Source: CAYVFC01 sp964450715 (lineage in GTDB: Bacteria; Myxococcota_A; Polyangia; Polyangiales; JAFGIB01). Taken from it: DNA of 64,000 bases. Below, piece after piece: positions 25,014 through 33,312 of this stretch. The DNA is taken from NCBI GenBank assembly GCA_964450715.1, contig CAYVFC010000023.1, forward strand, positions 1 through 64,000. The letters are read 5' to 3'. Both the position numbers and the translations under genes were made by a program. Every line of letters begins with the position of its first letter. Within the stretch, counting starts at the first letter, position 1. Under the pieces are notes generated by a model. That model was not told where the DNA came from. It worked only from the letters and a program-made list of their open reading frames with translations, and did not search any database.

Positions 25014-25190
25014 AGGAGGCACCGCAAGATAAACGATACGCGACCGGGCGCGTTGGCGGAGCGCAATCGCGAGCGCGCCCGGAGGAAAAACCGCAGAGAT
25101 CTTTCCCTGCGGTCGAGAGCGCTATTTCGAGGATTTTTCCGAGGACGAAAGCCGCGTGGGCGGGGCGCGGGTAGTGGGTAGGGCGGTGCC
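25014..25190. repeat. Family C inverted repeat, second copy with degenerate right end
   Basis: The left part (AGGAGGCACCGCAAGATAAA onward) matches the copy at 19692-19895 closely, including the inner CCGCAG/CTGCGG and GGAAAAA/TTTTTCC stems and GAGGACGAAAGCCG. The right end is shortened and drifted (GGGTAGGGCGGTGCC). It closes the A-B-C series. Confidence 0.8.
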
Positions 25191-25428
25191 GGTGGTCTTC
25201 GAGACCACTCGAATGGTCTGAGCGACCACACGCTACGCATACGCCGCCCATGGGTGTCCCTCTGTAGAGCTCACTCCACAGGTGCGGACTAGAGTCCCCG
25301 GAAAGCGAGTGCCCGAATCAGGCGACTTTTTCCGAACGATCAGAGCTCCAACCGGATTTCGCCTTATTCGTAGCGGTTTCGGCGTTTCTACTCGCGCTGT
25401 AATTCCTCCAGCTCGCTCCCGCCCAAAG
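25191..25428. other. Intergenic stretch upstream of the sigma-54 promoter candidate
   Basis: It has a perfect small hairpin GTGGTCT-TCG-AGACCAC at its left end and no gene. NtrC-type activators bind 100-200 bases upstream of sigma-54 promoters, so this is where enhancer sites would be expected; I cannot single out a repeated site with confidence. Confidence 0.35.
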
Positions 25429-25445
25429 CTGGCACAATAGCTGCA
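25429..25445 (+). promoter_or_regulatory. Candidate sigma-54 (RpoN) promoter
   Basis: CTGGCACAATAGCTGCA matches the -24/-12 consensus: TGGCAC, then five bases, then CTGC(A), with exactly ten bases between the invariant GG and GC. The -12 element is about 60 bases before the ATG of the Cys-rich lipoprotein gene at 25504, leaving room for a leader with a strong ribosome site. An NtrC-type activator is encoded at 17390-18754. Confidence 0.6.
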
Positions 25446-25503
25446 TTGTAATTTTCCACTAATGATAGAAACGGTTAAAAACGGTGAACGCTGGAGGAAG
25501 GCC

Positions 25504-27312
25504 ATGACACGGTTCGCAGGCTTCGTCTCGCTCGCGTACGCGATGACGGTTTTCGGCTGTACGGTTCAGGACGCGGAGCGCGCCCCCACCCTGACGATGG
25601 AGGGAAGCAGCGACCCGGCCGGTTGCGTTGACCGAGACGGCGACGGGTACGGACGGGGCTGCGAGCCTGGCGCTGACTGCGACGACCGCGACCCCGAGAT
25701 CCACAGCGGTTGCGTCTGCAGGCGCGTGGCCGAGGGCTGTGTCTGCGAGCCCGGCGAGCCTCCGCAGAGCTGCGAGCTGCCGCCCAGCCAGAACGCGAGC
25801 GGAGAGTCGGTCTGCCACGAGGGTACCCGCTACTGCCGCAACGGCATCTGGGGCGCCTGCGAGTCCGTGCAGAGCTACCTGGCGGGCCCGCTGGCCGAAC
25901 TATCCGGTTTGATCGATCCGGACTGCCACATGCCGTGTCACGCCTGCGCCCTCGGTTGCTACAAGGTCGTCGATCCGCTCGACCCGGTGGACGACGGCCT
26001 TACCGGCGACAACTCGAGCTGCGTCAACTGGGAGACCGGAGGCGGCATCAGATTGATGGGCAGCGCAGACCCGGAGGCGGCCGGCTGTGACGCGCTCGAC
26101 GACGTCGACGGCGGCGCGGACGCCGGAGCCGATGCCGGTACGGACGGCGATGATGGCGGCATGGACGGCGGCATGGACGGCGGCACGGACGGTGAGAACG
26201 AGCAGTGCGTGGTCCGTACCTGCCAGAACAAGACCTATGATTGCGGCGACTGCCAGGACAACGACGGAGACGGCCTGACCGACGCGGACGACCCGGAGTG
26301 CCTGGGCGCATGCCAGAACTCCGAGGAGACCTTTGCGGGCAACATCCCGGGCCAGAACAACGCCCCCTGCAAGCACGACTGCTACTTCGACAAGGACACC
26401 GGCCACGGCAATGACGACTGCCGCTGGGACCACCGCTGCGACGAGCTGGAGCCGCAGAACGGCTGCGGCTACGATCCCGACGTCAAGATCTCCGGTACCA
26501 AGCTCAGCTGCGAAGAGCTGGCCGTCGAGCAGTCAGCCGAGTGCGAGGACACCTGCGGCCCGCTGACCCCGCCCGGCTGCGACTACTTCGGCTGCTGCGA
26601 GCTGCCGGCCAACAGCGGCAACTACGTCTGGATCGGCTCCGAGGACGAGGACGGCGAGCCCTCCTGCGACAGCGAGTCCGTGCTCGATCCGGACAAGTGC
26701 CACCCCTGCACCCCGGTAGGGGCCTATCTGAAGCCCTGCGGGCCCTGCGAGCTGTGCGCGGGCATGACCGAGCTTCCCGAGCACTGCGTCGAGCCGCCTC
26801 CTCCTCCGGAAGAAACGCTCTATGCCTTGTCGGGCACCTACTCGCAGCTGGTGAGCTTCAACGAATGCGTGCTCAACGAACGGCCCGACTGGAACGAGTT
26901 CACGTTTGATGCCCATATCCCAGAGGGTACCAGCATCCGCATCTCGGCCTGCACGCTGAGCTCGCTTCAGGAGAGCTGCGAGCCGGAGCTTCTGGGGACC
27001 ATCGTCTCCAACGGCTCCTGCGCCGAGGACGCCGACTGCGAGAGCGGTTCCTGCGCCGCGGACAACACCTGCCAGCTCATCACCGGCGCCGCCTGCGTCA
27101 ACGACGACGATTGCCCGGACGCCGCCAGCTGCTCGAATGGATCCTGCATCTATCCGGACCAGCCCATGGACACCGCCGGATCGCTGAGCCCGGGCCAGAA
27201 CTTGCTGCCCTACGTCTACGTGGAGATCACGCTCTTCGCCGACGCGACGGCGAGCGAGACCCCGGTCCTGTACGAGTGGGTGCTCACCTACCGCTGCTCG
27301 TCGATGGTCTAG
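25504..27312 (+). CDS. Cysteine-rich surface lipoprotein with D-x-D-x-D-G motifs (602 aa)
   Basis: The lipobox VFGC places the lipidated Cys at residue 19. The mature chain is very rich in Cys and Asp. It has Ca-binding-like runs (DRDGDGYGRGC and NDGDGLTDADDPECLG), an Asp/Gly linker around residue 215-235, and a conserved Cys core (GNDDCRW, GCDYFGCCELP, CGPCELC). That core is shared with the lipoprotein at 58024 (NDGDGLIDAADPECLG, GNDDCHW, GCDCFGCCTFP, CGRCELC), so they are paralogues. The last 200 residues are a beta-rich domain with a short DDDCPD insert. GGAGGAAGG precedes the ATG at 25504; an earlier in-frame start lacks one. A sigma-54 promoter candidate lies in front. Function unknown; likely outer-membrane surface. 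Confidence 0.85.
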   Translation: MTRFAGFVSLAYAMTVFGCTVQDAERAPTLTMEGSSDPAGCVDRDGDGYGRGCEPGADCDDRDPEIHSGCVCRRVAEGCVCEPGEPPQSCELPPSQNASGESVCHEGTRYCRNGIWGACESVQSYLAGPLAELSGLIDPDCHMPCHACALGCYKVVDPLDPVDDGLTGDNSSCVNWETGGGIRLMGSADPEAAGCDALDDVDGGADAGADAGTDGDDGGMDGGMDGGTDGENEQCVVRTCQNKTYDCGDCQDNDGDGLTDADDPECLGACQNSEETFAGNIPGQNNAPCKHDCYFDKDTGHGNDDCRWDHRCDELEPQNGCGYDPDVKISGTKLSCEELAVEQSAECEDTCGPLTPPGCDYFGCCELPANSGNYVWIGSEDEDGEPSCDSESVLDPDKCHPCTPVGAYLKPCGPCELCAGMTELPEHCVEPPPPPEETLYALSGTYSQLVSFNECVLNERPDWNEFTFDAHIPEGTSIRISACTLSSLQESCEPELLGTIVSNGSCAEDADCESGSCAADNTCQLITGAACVNDDDCPDAASCSNGSCIYPDQPMDTAGSLSPGQNLLPYVYVEITLFADATASETPVLYEWVLTYRCSSMV

Positions 27313-27492
27313 GGACCGGCCGAACGAATAGATATGGTAAACATGGCCGTTCTCCGGTCGATTTGCGGCGAAACCGCGACAGATAAATGGGACCCCCGGT
27401 ACGGGTCGACCGAGACCGAGGGCCGGCGCGAGTACGGAGCAGGTGCGTTGCGAACCGCGCCTGCAGGTTCTATCCTCTATCTTATCACCCCC

Positions 27493-28839
27493 ATGAACGA
27501 TAGCAGTGCCGCGCAAAGCGATGCCGGAAGCGCCGACGTGCTCGAGGCGATGGACGCCATGTTGCAAGAGGCGCTCTGTTGCGAAAAAGAGGAACAGCTC
27601 GCCGCGACCTGCCTGTTCCTGGTGCTGGGGCTCACCGGTAGTCGTCTCGCCGTGCTGGGCGAGCTGAACGACGAGGGGAGGTTTGACCTACTCGCCAGCA
27701 GCGGCCCCGGGGAAGAGGCCCCGGAATCCCGAACCCTGCAGGCGCGCGCTCTGCTGGAAAGCGTGGAGGCAAACGGGCTCTGGGAACGGGCGATGAAGAG
27801 CGACCGGCCGGTGATGCTCGACCGGCGGGATCCGGCGTCCGTTCGGTCGGCCGCGCCGAGCGCGGACCAGGAGCCCGGCTGCGTGCTAGGTGTCGCCTTG
27901 CGGCAAGACGGCGCGCCGTTCGGCATCCTCGCGGTCGCGGACCGGCCCGCGGGTTTCGGGCCGGCCGACGGCGAACGGCTGCGGCTGCTCTCGGTCGGCG
28001 TGGCCAAGGGGCTGGCGGGGTTCCGGGCGCAGCGACGGCTGCGCGAGGCGTACGAGCAACTGCAGGCAAAGCTGGAGGAGCAGACCGCCGAGCTCTTCTC
28101 GCTCGAGAAGAGCTTGCAGACGGAGATCGCAGCGCGCGAGCAGGCGGAGGTGGCGCTGCAGGAGACCGAGGAGCTGCGCGGCGCCTTCATCGAGGCCGTT
28201 CTGACCATGCAGGACGAGGAGCGCAACCAGCTGGCCCGCGAGCTGCACGACGAGATGGGCTCGAAGCTGACCTCCATCTCCATCGGCCTGCGTTCCCTCG
28301 ACCAGGTCGACTCGGTGCAGGCGGCGAGAAAAGAGCTCGGCAAGGTACAGAAGCTGGTGGACGGGATCATGCGGGACGTGAGCCGGCTGGCGCGCGGCCT
28401 TTACCCCCTGTCGTTGGAGCAGCTGGGCCTGCACGCGGCCCTGCGCCAGTACGTGGACGAGTTCTCGCGCATCCATTCGCTGAAGGTTCACGTACACGCC
28501 GAGAACCTGGACGACGAGCTGTCGGCGAGCGCGGCAAAGGCGATCTACCGCATGGTGCAGGAGGCTCTCACCAATGTCGCCAAGCACGCCGAAGCCAGGA
28601 ACGTGAGCGTGGTGCTGGGAAAGAAGGGGTCCGAGATACGGGTCTTCGTGGAGGACGATGGCCAGGGCCTGCCGGAGAGCACGGCGCGGTCCGAGGGACG
28701 GCGGGTGACGGGGATCGGCCTGCACGGGATCCGCGAGCGCGCCTCGCTGCTGGGCGGCACCATGGAGATCGAATCGAAGAGGGGCGAGGGCACCGCGTTG
28801 CTGGTACGCATCCCCGCCCCGCGAGGGGAGCATGGCTGA
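27493..28839 (+). CDS. GAF-domain histidine kinase of the NarX/DesK type (448 aa)
   Basis: A GAF-like sensor (about 25-180) and a coiled coil (about 185-230) precede a HisKA_3 dimerisation domain with ERNQLARELHDEMGSKLTSI carrying the phospho-His, and an HATPase with N box EALTNVAKHA, G1 VEDDGQGLPE and a G2 region GIGLHGIRERA. No membrane segment is present, so it is cytoplasmic. The ATG at 27493 gives a sensible N-terminus but has no visible ribosome site. It overlaps the following LuxR-type regulator by eight bases, a clear cognate pair. Confidence 0.9.
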   Translation: MNDSSAAQSDAGSADVLEAMDAMLQEALCCEKEEQLAATCLFLVLGLTGSRLAVLGELNDEGRFDLLASSGPGEEAPESRTLQARALLESVEANGLWERAMKSDRPVMLDRRDPASVRSAAPSADQEPGCVLGVALRQDGAPFGILAVADRPAGFGPADGERLRLLSVGVAKGLAGFRAQRRLREAYEQLQAKLEEQTAELFSLEKSLQTEIAAREQAEVALQETEELRGAFIEAVLTMQDEERNQLARELHDEMGSKLTSISIGLRSLDQVDSVQAARKELGKVQKLVDGIMRDVSRLARGLYPLSLEQLGLHAALRQYVDEFSRIHSLKVHVHAENLDDELSASAAKAIYRMVQEALTNVAKHAEARNVSVVLGKKGSEIRVFVEDDGQGLPESTARSEGRRVTGIGLHGIRERASLLGGTMEIESKRGEGTALLVRIPAPRGEHG

Positions 28840-29503
28840 GATCCGGATCGTGATCGCGGATGACCACGTAGCGGTACGGGAAGCGCTCGCGACCTTCATC
28901 GACAGCCAGCGCGACATGACGGTGGTGGCCCAGGCTTCCACGGGCAGGGAGGCGGTGGAGAAGACGGGGGAGACCGGGCCGGACGTGGTGATCATCGACA
29001 TCACCATGCCCGAGGGGAACGGGATAGAGGCCATCGAGAAGATCCGGGAGCTGTACCCGGAGGTACGGACGCTGGTGCTGACCATGCACGAGGACCCGAC
29101 CTTTCTCCGCTCGGCCCTGGCGGCCGGAGGATCGGGCTACGTGACCAAGCGAGCGGCCGGCGACGAGCTGTTGAAGGCCGTGCGGGAGGTGGCCGGGGGC
29201 CGCTCCTATATCAATGTGAGCCTGACGGACAGCGATATCACCGATCTGCTCAGCAATCCCCCGCCCCCCGCCGAGGAGACCGAGCGCGATCCGCTGAGCG
29301 AGCGCGAACGCGAGGTGCTGACGCTGCTGGCCTATGGCCATACCGGCAAGGAGATAGCGGCCAAGCTCGGGATCACCCAGACCAGCGTGGATACCTATCG
29401 CGGGCGGATATCCGACAAGCTCGGGATCAAGCACCGCGCCGGCCTGGTGCGGTATGCCCTGGAAAAGGGCCTGATAGGCAAGGATGGCGCCGGGTCGGAG
29501 TAG
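28832..29503 (+). CDS. NarL/FixJ-family response regulator (223 aa)
   Basis: The receiver has IVIADDHVAV, phospho-Asp in VVIIDITMPEGNG, LVLTMH and the Lys in YVTKRAA; the DNA-binding domain is a LuxR HTH (LSEREREVLTLLAYGHTGKE then TSVDTYRGRISDKLGI). It overlaps the upstream kinase gene by eight bases, so the two are translationally coupled and form one two-component system. Targets are not evident. Confidence 0.93.
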   Translation: MAEIRIVIADDHVAVREALATFIDSQRDMTVVAQASTGREAVEKTGETGPDVVIIDITMPEGNGIEAIEKIRELYPEVRTLVLTMHEDPTFLRSALAAGGSGYVTKRAAGDELLKAVREVAGGRSYINVSLTDSDITDLLSNPPPPAEETERDPLSEREREVLTLLAYGHTGKEIAAKLGITQTSVDTYRGRISDKLGIKHRAGLVRYALEKGLIGKDGAGSE

Positions 29504-29720
29504 GGAAAACACTTACATCGATCGCGGTCGCGACCCGGCAGCCCCGTCTGGATCGGAGGGCAAGGCAGACGCGCTCCGCTGGACCATTGCCGGTGTGGCG
29601 ATTTTCACCACGGATCCACCCCCAATTTTCCGTTTTTTTACGACTTTTTCTCCCCAGCTCGTTTGCTACGATCAATAGTGACGGATCTGGATCTTCGATC
29701 GGGCCGTCCTGAGCAATCGG

Positions 29721-30122
29721 ATGCCGAACTCGGTCCTCATAGTAGACGACGAACCGCTGGTACGAAGGGCCCTGGCACGGGAGCTGGGCCAAAAATTCGT
29801 CGTGGTACAGGCGGCCGATTTTGCCGAGGCGCTCGAGGCCTACGACCGCCACAGCGAAATCCGCGCGGTAGTGTGCGACCAGGATCTGGGCGCCGGTCCA
29901 CGCGGCAGCGAGTTCCTGGAGAGGATCAAGGCCACAGCGCCCGACATCGTCCGCGTCATGGTCTCCGGCAAGCTGGCCGAGGAAGAGAACCTCTCTGCCG
30001 CATTGCTGATCTCCGGGACGGCCCAGGTCTGCATCCGCAAGCCGTGGTCTACCGGCGAGGTGCTGGAGGCGGTGCTCAACGAGCTGCGGTCGCGTTCGAG
30101 CGAGATGGAGTCGAACCGATGA
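29721..30122 (+). CDS. Single-domain response regulator (133 aa)
   Basis: The receiver has SVLIVDDEPLVRRAL, acceptor Asp in VVCDQDLGAGPRG, VMVSGKL and CIRKPWSTGE with the conserved Lys. It overlaps the next gene by ATGA, so the two receivers are made together. Its KPW ending and length resemble the receiver at 13258, suggesting related partners. No clear RBS precedes the ATG. Confidence 0.88.
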   Translation: MPNSVLIVDDEPLVRRALARELGQKFVVVQAADFAEALEAYDRHSEIRAVVCDQDLGAGPRGSEFLERIKATAPDIVRVMVSGKLAEEENLSAALLISGTAQVCIRKPWSTGEVLEAVLNELRSRSSEMESNR

Positions 30123-31735
30123 ACGGCAGGGTACTGCTGGTCGAGGACAACGCCGATACGCGGAAGCTGGTCGAGACCTTTCTCCGCGCCAAGGGTTTCC
30201 AAGTCGTCGCGGCCAGTGACGGTGAAGAGGGCTGGGAAGCGTGGCAAGAAGGGCAACCGCAGGTCGTCATTCTCGACGCGAACCTGCCCAAGATCAACGG
30301 TTTCGAGCTGCTGGAACGGATCCGGAGAACGCCCGCGGGCAAGACGATCCCGGTCATCATGGCCACCGCGACCTACCGAAGCGAGGAATCGAGCAAGCTG
30401 GCCACCGAGCAGTTCAAGGTGGCCCACTACATGACCAAGCCCTTCCCGCTACACCTGCTGGTACGGCGGGTGCGGGAGCTGATGCCGGGCGAAAAGGCGA
30501 CGGTGGAGGTCCGCGATCCGCGGCGAGAGGCGCCGAGCGCGGACGCGGTCCAACCCACGCTGCCCCCGGTGGGGCTACGGGGTCGGATAGAGGGTTTCTC
30601 GCTGGCATCGGTGATGCACCGGCTGCACAGGACGCGCATGACCGGGGTACTGCACCTGAGCAACGGGGGGAGCCCTCAGGACATCCGCTTTCTCGACGGT
30701 CACCCCGTCTGGGTAGAATCCACTCGAGACGCCGAAACCCTGTCCGCTTACCTGCTGCGGCAGGGACGCATCTCGCGGGCCGACCACGACCTGTGGCAGA
30801 CGCGGGCGAAGCAGACGGGGCGGGAGCAGGCAGACGTCCTGCTCGACCTCGAGCTGCCGGGAACGAGCGAGATCGTGCAGGCATTACAGGAGCACCTGCG
30901 CACGAAGATCCTGGATTGCCTGGCCTGGGAAGAGGGAGAATACCTCTTCGAGGAGCGACAGAGCTTCAGCAACGAGCTTCCGGTCTTTACCCTGAACACG
31001 CCGCGGCTGATCATCGACGCGTTCGCCGAGCGCTTCAAGGCTCGGCAGCTGGAGCGAATCCTGGGGGTGGTCGGCACGGCGCACAACCGCAGCTCGAACG
31101 ACCCGCCGGCTGCCATCGCCAGGTACCTCGAGGCCCGCGAGATCGACCAGCTCGCCTACGCCGTGGACGCCATACGCGTGCATACCGCCCCCGGCCCGGC
31201 CTACGCGCAGGAGCAGCTCGAGTTGACCGTATCGGAGCAGCGGATCCACGCCCTGGCCGTATGCGGCATGACCGTGGGCGAGATATGCGAAAGGGTTCCG
31301 CGCGATAAGGCGTTGAAGCTCCTCTGCGCGTTGCACGTGCTGGAAGTCGTTCGTTTCTACTCGCCGTCCGCCGAGGAAGCCCGGAAGCAATCTCAATCGA
31401 CGCGACGCGTGAGCGAAAGGCTTTTCCCGGAAGCGACCCGCAACCGCTGGCTCTCCGAGAGCGAACGCGTGACGGCCCGACCCAAGAAACCCGTGAGCGA
31501 CGGGCCGAAGTCGAGCAACGGGTCGCAGGCCCCCGCCGAGGCGCGCGGAGAAGAGGCGTGGCGCGTGGCGGCGCGACGCGAACGGGAACGGCTGGAAGCG
31601 AAGGCCGTGCCGCCGGCGGACGCGAACGATTCCTATAGGGGCCGCAAATCGGGCCGCTTCGACAAGCGCTCGGGAGAGCCAAAGCAGAGCGATAGACCGA
31701 AGTCCAAGAAAGCGCGCGGCGGTCCGGCGGCCTGA
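30119..31735 (+). CDS. Receiver-DUF4388 (PATAN) protein (538 aa)
   Basis: A receiver (1-120; VLLVEDNADTRKL, Asp in VVILDANLPKING, Lys in YMTKPFP) is joined to a DUF4388/PATAN-type domain (about 155-290) that begins IEGFSLASVMHRL and has TGVLHLSNGG and IRFLDGHPVWVES. A second helical part (about 320-420) includes an HTH-like GMTVGEICERVP. The final 110 residues are basic and disordered. PATAN proteins in myxobacteria link receivers to motility or gene control. The ATG at 30119 overlaps the stop of the receiver before it; earlier in-frame readings belong to the other frame. Confidence 0.85.
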   Translation: MNGRVLLVEDNADTRKLVETFLRAKGFQVVAASDGEEGWEAWQEGQPQVVILDANLPKINGFELLERIRRTPAGKTIPVIMATATYRSEESSKLATEQFKVAHYMTKPFPLHLLVRRVRELMPGEKATVEVRDPRREAPSADAVQPTLPPVGLRGRIEGFSLASVMHRLHRTRMTGVLHLSNGGSPQDIRFLDGHPVWVESTRDAETLSAYLLRQGRISRADHDLWQTRAKQTGREQADVLLDLELPGTSEIVQALQEHLRTKILDCLAWEEGEYLFEERQSFSNELPVFTLNTPRLIIDAFAERFKARQLERILGVVGTAHNRSSNDPPAAIARYLEAREIDQLAYAVDAIRVHTAPGPAYAQEQLELTVSEQRIHALAVCGMTVGEICERVPRDKALKLLCALHVLEVVRFYSPSAEEARKQSQSTRRVSERLFPEATRNRWLSESERVTARPKKPVSDGPKSSNGSQAPAEARGEEAWRVAARRERERLEAKAVPPADANDSYRGRKSGRFDKRSGEPKQSDRPKSKKARGGPAA

Positions 31736-31739
31736 CCCG

Positions 31740-31760
31740 GGAAGCGGTTTTCCCGCTTCT
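31740..31760. terminator. Small hairpin between convergent genes
   Basis: GAAGCGG and CCGCTTC form a seven-base stem around a T-rich loop in the 30-base gap between the DUF4388 gene and the convergent PilZ gene. It could act as a short terminator in both directions, but lacks a T run. Confidence 0.35.
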
Positions 31761-31765
31761 GCTGC

Positions 31766-32101
31766 TCACGATTCGCCGGGCGAGCCGACGGAGAGGTTCT
31801 CGAATAGCCTGTTCAACCCCCACACATCCCGGGCGCGCAGGCTCTCGAACTGCACGCCCATGGCGGTCTTCGTCACCCAGCGAACCGCGGCATAGACCTC
31901 GGTGTCGGAATCGAGCGCCGGCAGACGGAAACGGAGGCGCAGCCGGGTTCCGAAGGGCAACGGCTCGGCGACCTGCAGCAACATGCCGCCCAGGCTCAGG
32001 TTCACGGTGAGACCGGATATCTCACGGTCTCCGATCGCCGCCTCGACCGGGATGCGATACTCGTAGCGCGCATAGGTGCGTTTTTCGGTGCTCTTCGGCA
32101 T
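31766..32101 (-). CDS. Single-domain PilZ protein (111 aa)
   Basis: The protein is essentially one PilZ domain: RTYARYEYRI supplies the Arg motif (as RYEYR, less typical than RxxxR), and TVNLSLGGMLLQV is the NxSxxG motif, followed by VRWVTKTAMGVQFESL. Whether it binds c-di-GMP depends on the altered Arg motif. It is convergent with the receiver-DUF4388 gene. It is the fourth PilZ protein in the window. Confidence 0.88.
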   Translation of the reverse strand: MPKSTEKRTYARYEYRIPVEAAIGDREISGLTVNLSLGGMLLQVAEPLPFGTRLRLRFRLPALDSDTEVYAAVRWVTKTAMGVQFESLRARDVWGLNRLFENLSVGSPGES

Positions 32102-32661
32102 GGGTATTGCTTAGTCTTCTACGACCGGTGGCTTGATCCGACGCATCATACCCTTATGCGGCTCGATGGGAAGGCAATCCCTCGATGGGAAGGCGTCCCC
32201 GCCCGTGCCCGGAACGCTCACGGAAACGGGGGGCGAGTGGCGAGGGTCGCGGGCATATGGGCGGGGAGCCTTCGATACCACTCGAAACGGCGGGTTGTCA
32301 GAGTACTTAACCCTGTATCAGTTCGCCGTCGTCGCGAGGGCGCTATTGTCGAGGCAGTTCGCGAGCGCGCCCCCGAGCGAGCGACCGAGCGGTAGCAGCG
32401 CTACGGCGAGCGAGCGAGGACGAAAACCGCGAAATGTCCGACGGTAGCGGCCGCAGTAGAGGGCGACCTGACACGGTAGTGCTGCACGCTGGCGCTGGAC
32501 GCCCTGCACGCTGCGCTGCGGGATTTCCGACGGCGCGATCCGGGCGGTCTAGTAAGCTGACCCCGTTTCCGCCTTCACGGTAACTGCACGAAAGGGGTTA
32601 ACGAACGGCGCGGCCCGCCGAAGTTAACCTCTAAGAGCCATTTTCCCACCAGGAGGAGACC
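32102..32661. other. 560-base intergenic region with short repeats and a leader hairpin
   Basis: No credible gene is seen. CTCGATGGGAAGGC occurs twice in tandem near 32161-32195, and GCGAGCGAGCGAGGACGAAA near 32391 carries the GAGGACGAAA motif of family C. Just before the next gene GGTTAAC (about 32596) and GTTAACC (about 32623) form a stem with an inner GGCG/CGCC stem, which would fold in the leader of the gene at 32662. Confidence 0.4.
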
Positions 32662-33066
32662 GTGAAATTCATCGATGATATATGGCCCGTGGTGTCGGGC
32701 GAAGGTCCGGTGCTGATCGTGGACGACTCGCTCGATCTCGCCGTGAGCCAGGCGGTCGCCGAACGCTTCTCGCGCGATTGCCGACCGGTCCAGCTGGCAG
32801 GCGATACGCGAGAGGCGCTCGAGCTGTACGAGCGGAGCCAACCGTCCCTCATCGCCCTGTGCGACATCGGCGAGGGCGGGGAGGCGATCGCATTTCTGAA
32901 AGAGCTCGAAGAGAAACGGCGCGGGGATCCTATCCAGGTGTGCGTGATAACCGAAACCTGGCAAAGCCCCGATCCGATGGCGCGGCCCGAGCGGGTGGTG
33001 GCCGTTTCGCCAAGCTTCAGCATATGCGAGCTGCTCGACATCACCCGGGAGCTCCGCGCCGCGTAA
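32662..33066 (+). CDS. Degenerate receiver-like protein (134 aa)
   Basis: The fold reads as a receiver: VLIVDDSLDL with the acidic pair, an Asp in ALCDIGEGG at the acceptor position and VCVITET at the switch. The conserved Lys-Pro is lost: AVSPSF stands where KPF is expected, so Lys is Ser. Phosphorylation-dependent switching is therefore doubtful. GTG start with AGGAGG eight bases upstream, a strong site that decides the start. It is a single gene between repeats, on the same strand as the TetR operon but separated from it by a family D copy. Confidence 0.75.
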   Translation: MKFIDDIWPVVSGEGPVLIVDDSLDLAVSQAVAERFSRDCRPVQLAGDTREALELYERSQPSLIALCDIGEGGEAIAFLKELEEKRRGDPIQVCVITETWQSPDPMARPERVVAVSPSFSICELLDITRELRAA

Positions 33067-33089
33067 CCGCCCTCGTATTTCATCCTGCC

Positions 33090-33208
33090 TGTCATCTCGA
33101 CCGGCCCCGCATCTCGAACGGCCCCGCATCTCGAACGGCCCCGCATCTCGAACGGAGGGAGAGATCCGAATCCTCTCGCGGAGATCTCTCACTACGGTCG
33201 AGATGACA
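33090..33208. repeat. Family D inverted repeat, copy 3, with a tandem 18-bp unit
   Basis: The ends TGTCATCTCGACC and GGTCGAGATGACA pair. Inside the left half an 18-base unit, GGCCCCGCATCTCGAACG, is present three times in tandem (about 33104-33157), apparently a local expansion of the repeat's own arm. The inner GAGAGATC / GATCTCTC also pair. It lies between the degenerate receiver gene and the TetR promoter. Confidence 0.8.
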
Positions 33209-33233
33209 ACTCATTTAAAGGGTCACTTTTCTA

Positions 33234-33263
33234 TTGACCGACTGTTCGGTCGGTGACAATAAT
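33234..33263 (+). promoter_or_regulatory. Promoter candidate of the TetR-MMPL operon
   Basis: TTGACC at 33234-33239 and AATAAT at 33258-33263 are spaced by 18 bases. The first palindromic operator fills the spacer between them, the expected geometry for repression by steric block. Confidence 0.55.
33238..33253. promoter_or_regulatory. TetR-type operator 1
   Basis: CCGACTGTTCGGTCGG is a near-perfect palindrome with CCGAC/GTCGG half sites, inside the promoter spacer and about 60 bases before the tetR start. The half site matches operator 2. Confidence 0.65.
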
Positions 33264-33272
33264 CGATTTATG

Positions 33273-33286
33273 ACCGACTGGTCGGT
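33273..33286. promoter_or_regulatory. TetR-type operator 2
   Basis: ACCGACTGGTCGGT, a near-perfect palindrome, lies between the -10 box and the start codon. The TGACCGACTGGTCGGTC form is typical of sites bound by TetR-family regulators that sit next to the genes they control. Confidence 0.7.
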
Positions 33287-33312
33287 CGTTCGTGTAGAAA
33301 ACGAGGCCGCTG

